DNA of 64,000 bases from Bacteroidota bacterium (GCA_013390605.1 JACAUB010000001.1:3579678-3643677); one strand, 5' to 3'; counted from the first letter of the stretch, positions 35,350 through 45,590 are shown. A program made the numbers and translations. Notes: generated from the sequence alone by a model not told the origin.

Positions 35350-38001
35350 TTATTTGACCATTTTTATTTTCACCAAATTGGTTAATGCTTTTGATTTTAC
35401 AACAATCGTAACCTCACAAGGTTTTAATGTATCTGACTGCAGTAATATAGTCGCGATCCCTGCTCGCACTTTTACATTTGATGGTCCAATTATTTTAGCA
35501 CCACCAGTAACTGAAAATTCAAGGTCAGTGCTATTATCCAAACAAGCAACGGTTCCATTTTTATCTATCAACGAAGCATAAACAAAAACAGCATCAGCTT
35601 TATCAGCTTTAAATGGTCGCCCACTAAAGTCAGCTTCCAACTTTATTGAAATAGGTGTTTGAGGTGTAAATACAATCTGTTCGGCAACTTTTTGATTATG
35701 AATATACCCTACTGCTTTGAGTTCTCCTTTTTGAAAGGGAATATCATTAAATGTAAAAGGGGGATGTATTAAATGAGTACAATTACCTCCATCAAAAGGA
35801 TGATCGCCTCCCTTGTCAAACACACCATATTGTGTATCAGGTCCACTATCTGGTAATTGTTCTCCAATCTTTTTACCGTTTAGTGTTAATACAATCTTTT
35901 CACAATTACTATAAACAATCACTTTCTCCTTCTCATTTTCTTTTTTATCTGTCCACCAGTTGGCAATAAATACAACAGGATTATAATTTTCAACACCTGC
36001 AATGGTTTTAAAAGGCGTTAACTGACTTCGAAACAAGAAATGCGTAAATTTTGAAAGTCGGAAAATATCGGCAATACCCCATTCTTGCATATTCTTTTCT
36101 CCGCCACAATTATTATCAAACATCGCCCAGGTACAATCTCCTACTGTACGCGGTCCATAATTACCAATATCCGAATTATGCTCCCACTGAGTATTCCATA
36201 AAGCTGACAACATTGCCTTCTCTCCATTTGCCCTTGTACAACGAGTTGTACTTTGCAATCCACCATACTCCCAATCAGCATACTCCTTTATGATTCCAGG
36301 ATTGTTAGGTTGCACATCCTGAACCCGTTCAGTAGTATTTCTAAAAATAGAATCTTTACCATCATACCAATTATTCATAGCGACATCCCAATGAGTCTCT
36401 TTTGCACCATATGTTTCGCCAGTCGTAAAATATTCTCCTGAAGGAAGTTCTTCGTGCGCAATGTCATGACTTTTTATTCTAAAAGCATCGGGGGGATAAC
36501 TTTCATTTAAATTCACCTCCCACAAAATAACACTGGGATGGTTACGATCACGATGAATCATGTCACGAATATCTCTATAAACCCGTTGTTTAAACAGATC
36601 GTTATTATTAAAAAACTGCCAACCCGGGATAGAATTCAATAACATTAAGCCCAGTTCATCTGCTGCCTCATAAACTGAAGGATCATGAGGATAATGTGCC
36701 AGACGAACACAATTAAACCCAGCCTCTTTAATCTTTTTCATATCTCTATATTGCGCATCTTTTGATAAAGCATTACCAATATATGGATAGTCTTGATGGC
36801 AATTTGTTCCTGTCAAATATAGAGATGTATCATTTATTTTAAATCCTTCGCTCTTACTAAAGGTTAGTTTTCTGATCCCCACTCTCTGTTTCAAAACATC
36901 TACCACTTTCCCGTTATCAAAGATTGTTGTTTCCAATGTGTAAAGCGAGGGAGAATCAGGAAACCATAGAATAGGTTTTAACACCGTAAATTCTTGCGAT
37001 ACATCAATATCTTTACCCATACCGATTACCTTATCTTTTGCAAGATTTACAGCTATCACTTTTCCTGTTTTATCTTTAAGCTCTTGCATTACAATTATCT
37101 TAATATCATTAGCACGTTCATTAATAACATTTGTCTTAATCAAAATAACCGCGCTATCCTTTGTCACAACGGGTGTTCTAAAGAAGACACCTCCACCCGA
37201 AACCTTATTCATTTTAACCGCATCAGTTATATGAACCGGATTTGTTACCTGCAAAAAAACACTTCTATATATTCCGCTCCAGTAATTAAACCCGTTTTTC
37301 TTAAGACTCTTCCCTACAGGAAAGTCTTTGCCCGCTCTATTATCAAGTCGTACAATAACTTCATTTAATTTATTATCGAAAGTTAACTCAGAAAGATCAA
37401 CTGAAAAAGGAGTATATCCGCCTTTATGTTGTGATACCAATTTGCCATTTATCCAGATATCACTTTGTTGCATAGCTCCTTCAAACGCTATTGAAATTTT
37501 CTTTCCTTTATATTTTGAAGGGATGGAAAACGTTTTTCGATAATAACACACGCCCTCCCATTGGTTTATTCCACTTTCCAAAGGTTCTATCTTAGCGGTA
37601 TGGGGCAAGCTAATTGATTGCCACTTCTGTTTAACAATTGCCGGATACTCCCTGTTAAAATCTGAAATGGCTTTTTCAACTTCCTGATGAATTTGTTGAG
37701 AAGCATTTCCTCCTGAAGATATATATTCATTTAGGAACTGCGATGAGAAGTCCTTCCGGCTAGTATCATACATTGTTTTCACACTACTCTCCTTGCCTGA
37801 CTTTATGTTGCTACTATCTATTCTAAAGAATGACCAACCATGATTAAAATTAATTTTTTCTCTGGCAAGAGAGCTACCTTTTTGAAAAGAGTGCAATACA
37901 TCTGGCTTAACACGCTGTGCTTCGAGCGAATTAGTTATACAAAAAGAGAATAGAGATAAAAACGTAAATATTATCAGATGTGAGGGTGTAGACTTTTTCA
38001 T
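35350..38001 (-). CDS. Secreted glycoside hydrolase family 2, large form (PUL2)
   Basis: 883 residues with a signal sequence (LIIFTFLSLFSFCITNSLEAQ). The GH2 sugar-binding domain is interrupted: after NFNHGWSFFRIDSSN comes a Ser/Gln/Glu-rich stretch of about 75 residues before WQSISLPHTA, where relatives usually continue directly. The TIM barrel carries the acid/base Glu in VILWEVNLNESYP and the nucleophile Glu in GIIKEYADWEYGG. Additional beta domains follow (for example VFVYASLIDKNGTVACLDN), as in long beta-galactosidase-like GH2 enzymes. It lies upstream of the PUL2 sigma gene on the same strand, so it is probably its own transcript belonging to the locus. Specificity unknown. Confidence 0.9.
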   Translation of the reverse strand: MKKSTPSHLIIFTFLSLFSFCITNSLEAQRVKPDVLHSFQKGSSLAREKINFNHGWSFFRIDSSNIKSGKESSVKTMYDTSRKDFSSQFLNEYISSGGNASQQIHQEVEKAISDFNREYPAIVKQKWQSISLPHTAKIEPLESGINQWEGVCYYRKTFSIPSKYKGKKISIAFEGAMQQSDIWINGKLVSQHKGGYTPFSVDLSELTFDNKLNEVIVRLDNRAGKDFPVGKSLKKNGFNYWSGIYRSVFLQVTNPVHITDAVKMNKVSGGGVFFRTPVVTKDSAVILIKTNVINERANDIKIIVMQELKDKTGKVIAVNLAKDKVIGMGKDIDVSQEFTVLKPILWFPDSPSLYTLETTIFDNGKVVDVLKQRVGIRKLTFSKSEGFKINDTSLYLTGTNCHQDYPYIGNALSKDAQYRDMKKIKEAGFNCVRLAHYPHDPSVYEAADELGLMLLNSIPGWQFFNNNDLFKQRVYRDIRDMIHRDRNHPSVILWEVNLNESYPPDAFRIKSHDIAHEELPSGEYFTTGETYGAKETHWDVAMNNWYDGKDSIFRNTTERVQDVQPNNPGIIKEYADWEYGGLQSTTRCTRANGEKAMLSALWNTQWEHNSDIGNYGPRTVGDCTWAMFDNNCGGEKNMQEWGIADIFRLSKFTHFLFRSQLTPFKTIAGVENYNPVVFIANWWTDKKENEKEKVIVYSNCEKIVLTLNGKKIGEQLPDSGPDTQYGVFDKGGDHPFDGGNCTHLIHPPFTFNDIPFQKGELKAVGYIHNQKVAEQIVFTPQTPISIKLEADFSGRPFKADKADAVFVYASLIDKNGTVACLDNSTDLEFSVTGGAKIIGPSNVKVRAGIATILLQSDTLKPCEVTIVVKSKALTNLVKIKMVK

Positions 38002-38200
38002 TTTCCGATTATTTGCCTAGTTAAAGAATACCTTTTTTATTAATATTATTATCAATGCACAATATTAGTACTTTTATTAATAACTAATGATGCATTCGTC
38101 AAAATATATAGTTACATGAGAATATTCTACAATGCAAAATAGTTAAGGCAATAATAATTGCCGCCTCGCGAATTCAGAACTTAAAAATTTGGGTGCCTAT

Positions 38201-38234
38201 AAAAAATAGACTTTTAACAACTACTAAGAGTCTA
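38201..38234 (-). terminator. Probable terminator after gldG
   Basis: On the minus strand the stem TAGACTCTTA / TAAAAGTCTA (one mismatch) is followed by six T. It lies 23 bases past the gldG stop. Confidence 0.55.
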
Positions 38235-38256
38235 AAAAACGTAATTCTTTTTACAA

Positions 38257-39996
38257 TTACTTGTGTGAATATCTCCTTTTACGAGTTACAGATAGAATGA
38301 TTACCAGAACAATAATCAGTAAAATAGGAACAAGGATATTAACGGTTTGAATAAAGAACTGCTCCTCTTTAACCTTCTCTTTATCAAGTAAACGTAGTTT
38401 CACTTCACGTGTACGCAATAAAACCAATCCTGCATCATCACAAAGATAGTTTATGGTGTTAAGTAACAGATCGCGATTACCAAAGGTTTGATCTGAATAA
38501 CGATCATAACCCAAAGGCAAAGGAAAAGTCTGTCCATCAGAAGTCTGCACCTGGTTCAAGATGGCATCACCATCAGAAACCACAAGCATCCCTGTTAAAC
38601 GACTTTGGTTCATCACAGTAAATGGTGCTCCATTTTTGAGTATTGGAGGAATCCTGTGATGATATAATGAGGTAAATTGTCCTTCGAGTAAAACAGCAAC
38701 CGACTGTGGAGGCATATTAAAGAATGCATTTCCAGGCTGTTCACGTAACATATCTAATGAAATAGCGATAGGGACATTGGCTGTTCTTGAATATTTTGAA
38801 GTTGTTAAAAGAACCGTCTTCTCAACTCCCGTAGCTTTTACCGTATCTATACTACTCACAAATTCGGTTTTAATTGCATTCAGATTTTTAACAATAGGAT
38901 GAGCTTGTAGAGGTGTCAAAACAGGATAAAAATACCAAGGCAATAAACTTTGTTGAGGCTGTCCACCCATTTGTCCCGTCACTACCGGAATAACAGCAGC
39001 ATTCAAGTCCATGACAAGATTATTATTCAATCGAACACCATATCTAAATAGCTGGTCTTCAAGATTAAGATCACGAGAAAATGCAATAGTCCGTCCTTTG
39101 CTTCTGATACTATCCATAGAGGCTGATACCGGATCAATATACCACAACACTTTTCCGCCATACATTATATATTGGTCAATCAAAAACTTATCTGCTTCAC
39201 TAAAAAGAGAATCGGGTTTAGCAATAATTAAAGCTTTAAAACGGGGTTCAATCATCAGCTTACCACTCTTCGGATCTTGCTTCATAAAAAACAGTGACTG
39301 TGGATCCCCATCAAGTTTCACCTTATATACCGCATAGAAGTCGCGCAATGAATGAGCAGCGTCAGCTACTTTTATTAAACCGGCTTCACGATGACCTGAT
39401 AGGAAAGCCACTGCCGCCCGTTTATCCATTGTTAATTTTCGAAAAGCTACAGCCAGATTAAACTCTAGCGATTGAACAGAATTATTTAACACCTCCTCTG
39501 GCGCTACACCTATCTGCGACTTCAACAAATCAAGAGGAATCGCTCTGTCTTTGTAAGTGATCATAGCAGAAGGAAAAATAAGTTGTTGTTCTGTTTTTCC
39601 ATCTTTATTTACATTCAAAGATGTTGGAGTAAGACCCTTTTTAATGAGTTGGGCAATGAGTGTATCGCGTTGAGCATCATTGGATACTGCATTGGGGTTG
39701 ACAAATTCATAACTGATATTATGATTATAAGCACACAAAACATCTAAAAACTCGCGGGTAGAATTACTCAATCGGATAAACCCTGGAGGGAAGTCTCCTT
39801 TTAAAAAAACGGTCACATGCATTGGAGCATCTATATCGGCTATGAGTGCTTTTGTTGTAGGCGACAAGGTATGCCGTTTCTCCGCTGTTAAATCGATTCT
39901 AAAAAAAAGAAGTGTCGCCAGAAAATTGATTGCAATAATGACAAGCAAGATAGCAGTAAGCGTATAGAGATTCTTTTTTTTTCGATCAGAAACCAT
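38257..39996 (-). CDS. gldG: Gliding-motility-type ABC transporter auxiliary protein GldG
   Basis: 579 residues. An N-terminal membrane helix (LYTLTAILLVIIAINFLATLLFF) is followed by a large extracytoplasmic domain of the ABC-type uncharacterised (GldG) family, including DLTAEKRHTLSPTTKALI, VAFLSGHREAG and KVLWYIDPVSA. A second membrane helix lies near the C-terminus (TVNILVPILLIIVLVIIL). It partners GldF as the membrane/periplasmic part of an ABC complex first described in gliding Flavobacterium but present in many non-gliding Bacteroidota. Its function there is unclear. It is last in the SAM-hydrolase/gldF/gldG unit. Confidence 0.9.
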   Translation of the reverse strand: MVSDRKKKNLYTLTAILLVIIAINFLATLLFFRIDLTAEKRHTLSPTTKALIADIDAPMHVTVFLKGDFPPGFIRLSNSTREFLDVLCAYNHNISYEFVNPNAVSNDAQRDTLIAQLIKKGLTPTSLNVNKDGKTEQQLIFPSAMITYKDRAIPLDLLKSQIGVAPEEVLNNSVQSLEFNLAVAFRKLTMDKRAAVAFLSGHREAGLIKVADAAHSLRDFYAVYKVKLDGDPQSLFFMKQDPKSGKLMIEPRFKALIIAKPDSLFSEADKFLIDQYIMYGGKVLWYIDPVSASMDSIRSKGRTIAFSRDLNLEDQLFRYGVRLNNNLVMDLNAAVIPVVTGQMGGQPQQSLLPWYFYPVLTPLQAHPIVKNLNAIKTEFVSSIDTVKATGVEKTVLLTTSKYSRTANVPIAISLDMLREQPGNAFFNMPPQSVAVLLEGQFTSLYHHRIPPILKNGAPFTVMNQSRLTGMLVVSDGDAILNQVQTSDGQTFPLPLGYDRYSDQTFGNRDLLLNTINYLCDDAGLVLLRTREVKLRLLDKEKVKEEQFFIQTVNILVPILLIIVLVIILSVTRKRRYSHK

Positions 39997-40058
39997 AGAT
40001 AATAATTTTTATAATATGCTTAGTTAAAAGTTAAAAGCCATAACTTGTTAAACCAATA

Positions 40059-40784
40059 TTACCATTTTCTACGTTCAAGTGATAGTCTGGAAAGGGCAAT
40101 AAAGAGTGTTATTGCACTTAAAAAGAATACCACATCTCTACTATCAATCACCCCTCGACTTAACGAGAGATAATGAGCGTTTGCACCTAATAGTTGAACG
40201 AATAACTCAGCCTTTCCAAAGAAAGGAGCAATAGTCTCAAAACCAAGGTAGAAAAAGGCACATAACGATGTAGCGATCAGAAATGCAGCGGCCTGGTTAT
40301 CTGTAAGTGTCGAAGCCCAGACACCAATAGCGGCAAAGGCTCCACCAATAAATAAAAGTCCGATATACGAACCCCATGTTCCCCCAAGATCAATATTGCC
40401 CTTCGGAAATCCCCAGAAGTAAACTGAAACAACCCAAATGAATGTTGGTATGAGTGCAACAAATACCAAGGCAAAAGCTGCTAGATATTTTCCTAACACC
40501 ACTTGAAGCTCTGTAAGTGGCTTCGTAAGCAACAATTCTATCGTACCGCTTTTCTTCTCTTCAGCAAAGAAACGCATTGTGATAGCAGGTATGAGAAAAA
40601 GAAAGGTAATAGGTGCAATAGAAAATAATCCATCGATTGTGGCATAACCATTATCAAGAATATTATAACCGGCAGAAAAGACCCATAGAAAAAGTCCATT
40701 CACTAAAACAAAGCTTCCTAAGACGATAGCTCCTATAAACGTATTTAGGAATGAACCGAATTCTTTTTTGAAAAGAGCAAACAT
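40059..40784 (-). CDS. gldF: ABC transporter permease GldF
   Basis: 241 residues with about six membrane helices of the ABC-2 permease type. MFALFKKEFGSFLNTFIGAIVL at the N-terminus and FFAEEKKSGTIELLLTKPLTELQVVLGKYLAAF are characteristic of GldF and NosY-like permeases. It is 62 bases upstream of gldG in the transcript. The ATPase GldA is not in this window, so the complex must obtain its ATPase from elsewhere or use another one. Confidence 0.9.
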   Translation of the reverse strand: MFALFKKEFGSFLNTFIGAIVLGSFVLVNGLFLWVFSAGYNILDNGYATIDGLFSIAPITFLFLIPAITMRFFAEEKKSGTIELLLTKPLTELQVVLGKYLAAFALVFVALIPTFIWVVSVYFWGFPKGNIDLGGTWGSYIGLLFIGGAFAAIGVWASTLTDNQAAAFLIATSLCAFFYLGFETIAPFFGKAELFVQLLGANAHYLSLSRGVIDSRDVVFFLSAITLFIALSRLSLERRKW

Positions 40785-40808
40785 AGATTTGGTTTTTACT
40801 TTGAAAGA

Positions 40809-41591
40809 TTAGTCATTAAAGGTAATAACCACAATGGCGTCAAGATCGAGCCCTAATAAATCTTTCGCTTTACCAAGATTAACCGCTACTTCAAGAAATC
40901 CATGCGTACCAAAAAGCACTACAATCTCTCCTTCCGGCATATCGCCATATGAGCGCGATTCTCTAATAAGCTCAGGACGGTGCCCTCTAAAGCTCAATAA
41001 AAACTTGCGCTTTTGTCCAATCTCTCTAAATAGCGATTCATTTATATTAGTAATAGCATTACCATATGAATCAACATAAATCACATTCCCACGTATACTA
41101 TTACCATCTACCGTGGGTTGTAATGTCATCCTATGAGTAAGTGCTTCCCTTGGATAACCTAATCCGCTCAATGGCTTACCGGCCGCAATATGAGCAGCAG
41201 CCTTTACAAACCGATCACGAGTTGAAAAGGTAAGATAATTTGTATCGAGATGGATATCTAAAAGAATAATCTCTTCAGGAGCTTCATCAAAAATGAGCGC
41301 GAATACGCCAGTATCGGCTCCAATAAAATATTGATTCTTATAACGAGCCACAATATGTGGATATTCATCACTCTCTTCGGTCATTACCCCAATCAGATGA
41401 ATTGTACCTTCCGGAAAGTCATTATAGAAATTACGAATGATAAAAGCCGCCTGTCTGAAATTGTATTTTGTAACTTCATGTGTAACATCAACAATAACAG
41501 CACCAGGGATCTGTTTAAGAATAGCGCCCTTTACCGCTCCCAGATAGGAATCGCGATATCCCCAATCGCTTGTAAGTGTGATGATAGACAT
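40809..41591 (-). CDS. SAM hydroxide adenosyltransferase/chlorinase-fluorinase family (DUF62)
   Basis: 260 residues. ITLTSDWGYRDSYLGAVKGAIL at the N-terminus holds the family Asp that binds the ribose of SAM. Further motifs are IVDVTHEVTKYNFRQAAFII, FIGADTGVFALIF and the C-terminal domain with VIYVDSYGNAITNI. Most bacterial members hydrolyse S-adenosylmethionine to adenosine and methionine. Halogenating members are rare and have extra loops not evident here. The gene is 24 bases upstream of gldF and divergent from phoH. Confidence 0.88.
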   Translation of the reverse strand: MSIITLTSDWGYRDSYLGAVKGAILKQIPGAVIVDVTHEVTKYNFRQAAFIIRNFYNDFPEGTIHLIGVMTEESDEYPHIVARYKNQYFIGADTGVFALIFDEAPEEIILLDIHLDTNYLTFSTRDRFVKAAAHIAAGKPLSGLGYPREALTHRMTLQPTVDGNSIRGNVIYVDSYGNAITNINESLFREIGQKRKFLLSFRGHRPELIRESRSYGDMPEGEIVVLFGTHGFLEVAVNLGKAKDLLGLDLDAIVVITFND

Positions 41592-41638
41592 ATTATATTT
41601 TCAACCTTTTGTAACTATAAATTTATGTGTTTTTAAAC

Positions 41639-41646
41639 TAACTTTG
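41639..41646 (+). promoter_or_regulatory. Candidate -7 box for phoH-purC
   Basis: TAACTTTG matches TAnnTTTG. Transcription would start near 41653, leaving a 5' leader of about 125 bases before phoH. Confidence 0.4.
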
Positions 41647-41652
41647 CGCCGT

Positions 41653-41660
41653 CAAAAGTA
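41653..41660 (-). promoter_or_regulatory. Candidate -7 box for the SAM hydrolase-gldFG unit
   Basis: TACTTTTG on the minus strand lies six bases from the plus-strand box. The start would be near 41646, giving a leader of about 55 bases. The two promoters would face each other and overlap at their start sites. Confidence 0.4.
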
Positions 41661-41779
41661 AAGAATTTCATTCAAACATTTCCTAAAAAGAATGGTTGTA
41701 TGATTTGAAAATTTGTATTACGAGAGTATTTGATGTAAGGGTCTAAATCCACAACTAATTCTCTAATTATCAGAACTGA

Positions 41780-42760
41780 ATGTTTGAAAAGATCATCAAC
41801 CTTGAAACCTACAGCGTCATTGAACTTTTTGGAGTCAATGACTGTCATCTCAATGAAATTAAAGATTGTTTTCCCCAGTTAAAGATTACTGCCCGTGGCG
41901 AGATGCTAAAAATATCGGGTGAAGAAACCTTGGTTGAGACCTTCGAAAAACGTTTTCATCTGCTTCTTGCTCAATTTGATCACTTCGGAAAGATTTCGTC
42001 CGATAATATCAATCAGATTATGCATTCCGAAGCCGAAGAAGCTCCAGTACTAATATTAGAAAATGACGTACTGGTTCATGGCAGAAGTGGAATTGTGATT
42101 AGGGCCAAGACTGTAAATCAACAAAAAATAGTAGATGCCTTTAAGGAAAACGACATTGTTTTTGCAGTTGGTCCTGCTGGTACCGGCAAAACCTATACAG
42201 CAGTGGCACTAGCTGTGAGAGCATTGAAAAACAAAGAGGTTCGTCGAATTGTATTAACCCGTCCTGCTGTAGAAGCTGGCGAGAATCTTGGTTTCCTCCC
42301 AGGTGATTTGAAAGACAAACTCGATCCTTATCTTCAACCATTGTATGATGCGTTACGCGACATGCTACCTCCACAAAAGCTACTCACCTATCTTGAAGAT
42401 GGAACCATAGAAATTGCCCCATTGGCTTTTATGCGTGGACGAACACTCGATAATGCTTTTGTAATTCTCGACGAAGCCCAAAATACCACAGCCAATCAGC
42501 TTAAGATGTTTTTAACCCGTATGGGAAAAACATCAAAGTTTATGGTCACTGGCGATGTAACCCAGATTGACTTACCTCGAAATCAAAAATCAGGTCTTGT
42601 CCACTCAAGTCACATCCTAAAAAATATTAAAGGTATTGCTTTCGTCATGCTTGATGCATCTGATGTGGTTCGACACAAACTGGTTGCCCTTATCATAAAT
42701 GCATATGATCGTGATGCTGAAATTAATAATTTCGAAAAAACAAAATTGAATAACGACTAA
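41780..42760 (+). CDS. phoH: PhoH-like ATPase
   Basis: 326 residues. A KH-like N-terminal part (about 1-75) precedes the PhoH ATPase domain with Walker A GPAGTGKT at 131-138, [23 protein letters not shown], the Walker B-like [12 protein letters not shown] and [13 protein letters not shown]. This cytosolic ATPase family is linked to RNA metabolism and ribosome quality, but its precise role is unsettled. It is followed 17 bases later by purC, an arrangement I recall from other Bacteroidota. Confidence 0.93.
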   Translation: MFEKIINLETYSVIELFGVNDCHLNEIKDCFPQLKITARGEMLKISGEETLVETFEKRFHLLLAQFDHFGKISSDNINQIMHSEAEEAPVLILENDVLVHGRSGIVIRAKTVNQQKIVDAFKENDIVFAVGPAGTGKTYTAVALAVRALKNKEVRRIVLTRPAVEAGENLGFLPGDLKDKLDPYLQPLYDALRDMLPPQKLLTYLEDGTIEIAPLAFMRGRTLDNAFVILDEAQNTTANQLKMFLTRMGKTSKFMVTGDVTQIDLPRNQKSGLVHSSHILKNIKGIAFVMLDASDVVRHKLVALIINAYDRDAEINNFEKTKLNND

Positions 42761-42777
42761 ATCAAAATATATCCTGT

Positions 42778-43731
42778 ATGAAAAATGCCATCGTAAAGAC
42801 TGACTTCCAGTTTAAAGATCAGAAAAGTGTGTACAAAGGAAAGGTGAGAGATGTATATAATATAAAAGACGAGTTGCTTGTAATGGTTGCAAGTGATCGT
42901 ATCTCTGCCTTTGATGTTATCCTTCCTGAAGGAATCCCATACAAAGGACAAGTACTGAATCAGATAGCTGCAAAGTTTCTGGATAGCACTGAGGATATCG
43001 TCCCTAACTGGAAAATTGCAGTTCCCGATCCAATGGTTACTATTGGCCGTCTTTGCGAACCGTTTAAGGTGGAGATGGTGATTCGTGGTTATCTTTCAGG
43101 TCATGCATGGCGCGAATATAAAGATGGAAAACGTTCTATTTGTGGCGTTGCTATGCCCGAAGGATTAAAAGAAAATGACAAATTTCCTGTCCCAATGATT
43201 ACGCCTACTACAAAAGCAGCGGTTGGACACGACGAAGATATTTCGCGCGAAGACATCATAAAGCTTGGACTGGTTTCTGAAGAAGATTATACGAAACTTG
43301 AAGAGTACACCAATAAACTCTTTGAGCGTGGAACTGAAATTGCTGCCAGTATGGGTTTGATTTTAGTTGATACTAAATATGAATTTGGAATGGCTGATGG
43401 TGACATCTATTTAATTGATGAAATCCATACGCCCGACTCTTCACGTTACTTTTACAAAGAAGGATATCAAGACCGTCAGGCAAAAGGTGAGTCGCAAAAA
43501 CAATTATCGAAAGAGTTTGTCCGTGAATGGTTAATGGCAAATGGATTTCAGGGAAAAGATGGACAAACCGTTCCTCTGATGACTGAAGAATATGTTAACT
43601 CAGTCTCAGATCGTTATATCGAATTATACGAACAGATTGCGGGTGAACCATTTGTTAAAGCCGATGCCTCAAATGTTTTGACCCGTGTTCAAAAGAATAT
43701 TGAAAAATTTTTAGAGGCTTATTACAGGTAA
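42778..43731 (+). CDS. purC: SAICAR synthetase (phosphoribosylaminoimidazole-succinocarboxamide synthase)
   Basis: 317 residues. [39 protein letters not shown] is the family N-terminal motif, and [19 protein letters not shown] and [30 protein letters not shown] the nucleotide/substrate-binding region. The enzyme joins aspartate to CAIR in purine synthesis. The length and C-terminal extension match the longer Bacteroidota form. Co-transcribed with phoH and followed by a strong terminator. Confidence 0.97.
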   Translation: MKNAIVKTDFQFKDQKSVYKGKVRDVYNIKDELLVMVASDRISAFDVILPEGIPYKGQVLNQIAAKFLDSTEDIVPNWKIAVPDPMVTIGRLCEPFKVEMVIRGYLSGHAWREYKDGKRSICGVAMPEGLKENDKFPVPMITPTTKAAVGHDEDISREDIIKLGLVSEEDYTKLEEYTNKLFERGTEIAASMGLILVDTKYEFGMADGDIYLIDEIHTPDSSRYFYKEGYQDRQAKGESQKQLSKEFVREWLMANGFQGKDGQTVPLMTEEYVNSVSDRYIELYEQIAGEPFVKADASNVLTRVQKNIEKFLEAYYR

Positions 43732-43733
43732 AA

Positions 43734-43777
43734 TAAAAAAAGAGGCTCTCTCGGTTATGAGAGAGCCTCTTTTTTTA
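43734..43777. terminator. Bidirectional terminator between purC and the GH5 gene
   Basis: A perfect 12-bp stem AGAGGCTCTCTC / GAGAGAGCCTCT has a run of A before it and seven T after it. It serves two convergent genes. Confidence 0.93.
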
Positions 43778-43784
43778 TCAGTAT

Positions 43785-45353
43785 CTATTCTCCTATTTTA
43801 ATACATAGACTACGTTCTACACTTTTGCCCAATGGCTTAATCTGCAACAATAATGCATTTTTATCCATTTTATCTATTTTATAGATAGGCAATGATTCTC
43901 TACGTTGCAATTGAACGGAAAACGTTGTTGAAGGAATAAAAATAAGTGTTCCGGCTTTTGCATTAGCCACCTCTTTCCACTTGATCGTCAACATGTGTTT
44001 TTCCACATCATAACGATAAAAAATAAGTTTTCCAACTGTTGCCATTGGATAAGCTCTATTGATAGAAGGGAAAAAGAGACGATTTTGTAAATCAGATGAA
44101 TAACTCCAATAAAGATCGCTACATAAAAGCTGTTCCTGTATTTTAGCAGAGAACGCAGCGACTGATACAACTTCTTTACTTGCCCCATAAAAAGCGCCCC
44201 ACTCTCCAATCATAAGAGGCAAGTTCATTTCATTAGCCTTTTTCTGTTCTTGTTTATATATTAATTCCAAACGTGTAAAACTAGCATTATCAACAAATTT
44301 AGTATCAGTCACCAGGTCATAAGCATGTGGTGCATAAACCTGTTGAATATTTTTAATATTTGCCTTAAACAACGAGATGTGGCTGTATATACCAATGTTA
44401 GCCGAAACACTTGGTTCTGTAAAAAACATATGATTTGTATTAACTTGCCTTATTGCATCATATACCCTTTGATAAAAGGGCATTAGTTCTTCTTGTTCAA
44501 ATCGGGCATAGAATGGTTCAGTTGCATTGATTACATTCTTAAAAGCGATGGTATCATTTAGTCTATTCATAATCTCTTCACGACCAGTTGTGCTTGTCCA
44601 TTTACTAAATAGCTCTTCTGGCGAAATTGCTTTACCATCTTGTTGATAAAGTTTAACTAATTCCGTAAGAAATGTCTCTTGAACCGTGTCAACAGCTCCT
44701 CCGATAAATGGTTCATTCATAATATCGAATCCAACTACATTGGTCTGGTCTGCAAAATACTTACCTACAAATTGCCATGCATTTACCAGATGTTGTTGAA
44801 TGCCCACTCCATCAGTGGCCGGAAGATTTTTCCAAAAATTATCAAATGAGGTTTTAATCGCTGGACTAGTATAATAGGCATCATCCCAAACTTCTGTTGC
44901 TTGATGTGGTAATCCATTATCTAATGTAGCCCAAAGAGGTGCCCCGTTACCGAATTTTTCACCATAGAGGTCCTGATGCATATCTAATAAAATATAGATT
45001 CCATTTTCCTTTGCCCAACGAACACATTTAAGCAATCGCTGAAGATAGGGCATGTCATATTGCCCAGGTTGAGGTTCAAGTGCACTCCATGTGATACCCA
45101 ATCGAATGCAATTCACTCCCCAATTTCGCATAAGCTTGAAGTCTTCTAATGTTTGAGGGAACTTAAGATTTGATGCTCTATCTTTATTCACCCAATTCAT
45201 CCCGTGCAGTATGACCTGTCGATCCAAACTATCTTTAAAAACGCCACGCTCTACCCTCATAAATTGTTTTTTATGGGGGATTTTCTCCGCGTAAAGACTA
45301 ATATTTATCAGTAAAAAAGAAATCAGAAAGGCAAAAGACACTTTTCTTATCAT
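43785..45353 (-). CDS. Secreted GH5 enzyme, endoglycoceramidase-like
   Basis: 522 residues with a signal peptide (VSFAFLISFLLINISLYAE). The TIM barrel begins with RQVILHGMNWVNKD and NWGVNCIRLGITWSALEP. ILLDMHQDLYGEKFGNGAPLW and VVGFDIMNEPFIGG are the typical motifs of endoglycosylceramidases, with acid/base Glu214 and nucleophile Glu384 in LMIGEWGAFYG. A C-terminal beta-sandwich (about 430-522) also fits that group. Known relatives release intact oligosaccharides from glycosphingolipids or hydrolyse other glycolipids. It stands alone, convergent with purC, outside both PULs. A plain beta-glucosidase-type GH5 remains possible. Confidence 0.85.
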   Translation of the reverse strand: MIRKVSFAFLISFLLINISLYAEKIPHKKQFMRVERGVFKDSLDRQVILHGMNWVNKDRASNLKFPQTLEDFKLMRNWGVNCIRLGITWSALEPQPGQYDMPYLQRLLKCVRWAKENGIYILLDMHQDLYGEKFGNGAPLWATLDNGLPHQATEVWDDAYYTSPAIKTSFDNFWKNLPATDGVGIQQHLVNAWQFVGKYFADQTNVVGFDIMNEPFIGGAVDTVQETFLTELVKLYQQDGKAISPEELFSKWTSTTGREEIMNRLNDTIAFKNVINATEPFYARFEQEELMPFYQRVYDAIRQVNTNHMFFTEPSVSANIGIYSHISLFKANIKNIQQVYAPHAYDLVTDTKFVDNASFTRLELIYKQEQKKANEMNLPLMIGEWGAFYGASKEVVSVAAFSAKIQEQLLCSDLYWSYSSDLQNRLFFPSINRAYPMATVGKLIFYRYDVEKHMLTIKWKEVANAKAGTLIFIPSTTFSVQLQRRESLPIYKIDKMDKNALLLQIKPLGKSVERSLCIKIGE

Positions 45354-45590
45354 AGAAATATTTGTTAATTAGTTTTCATTTTAGAGCCTCAAAATCTTTA
45401 ATACAGACATTTATGTGATTTATTCTGTACCGCCAATATCCCGACATAGATAATTGAGTCATTACTTAATGATTCTGTAAAAGAATAACGAATAAAATAT
45501 TCTAATGCACATTAAAATTATTTCAAACCGTATTGTAACATAAAAGAAACCCAAAAGTATTATTTCTTTTAATTTGAGCTTTATCTCAAA

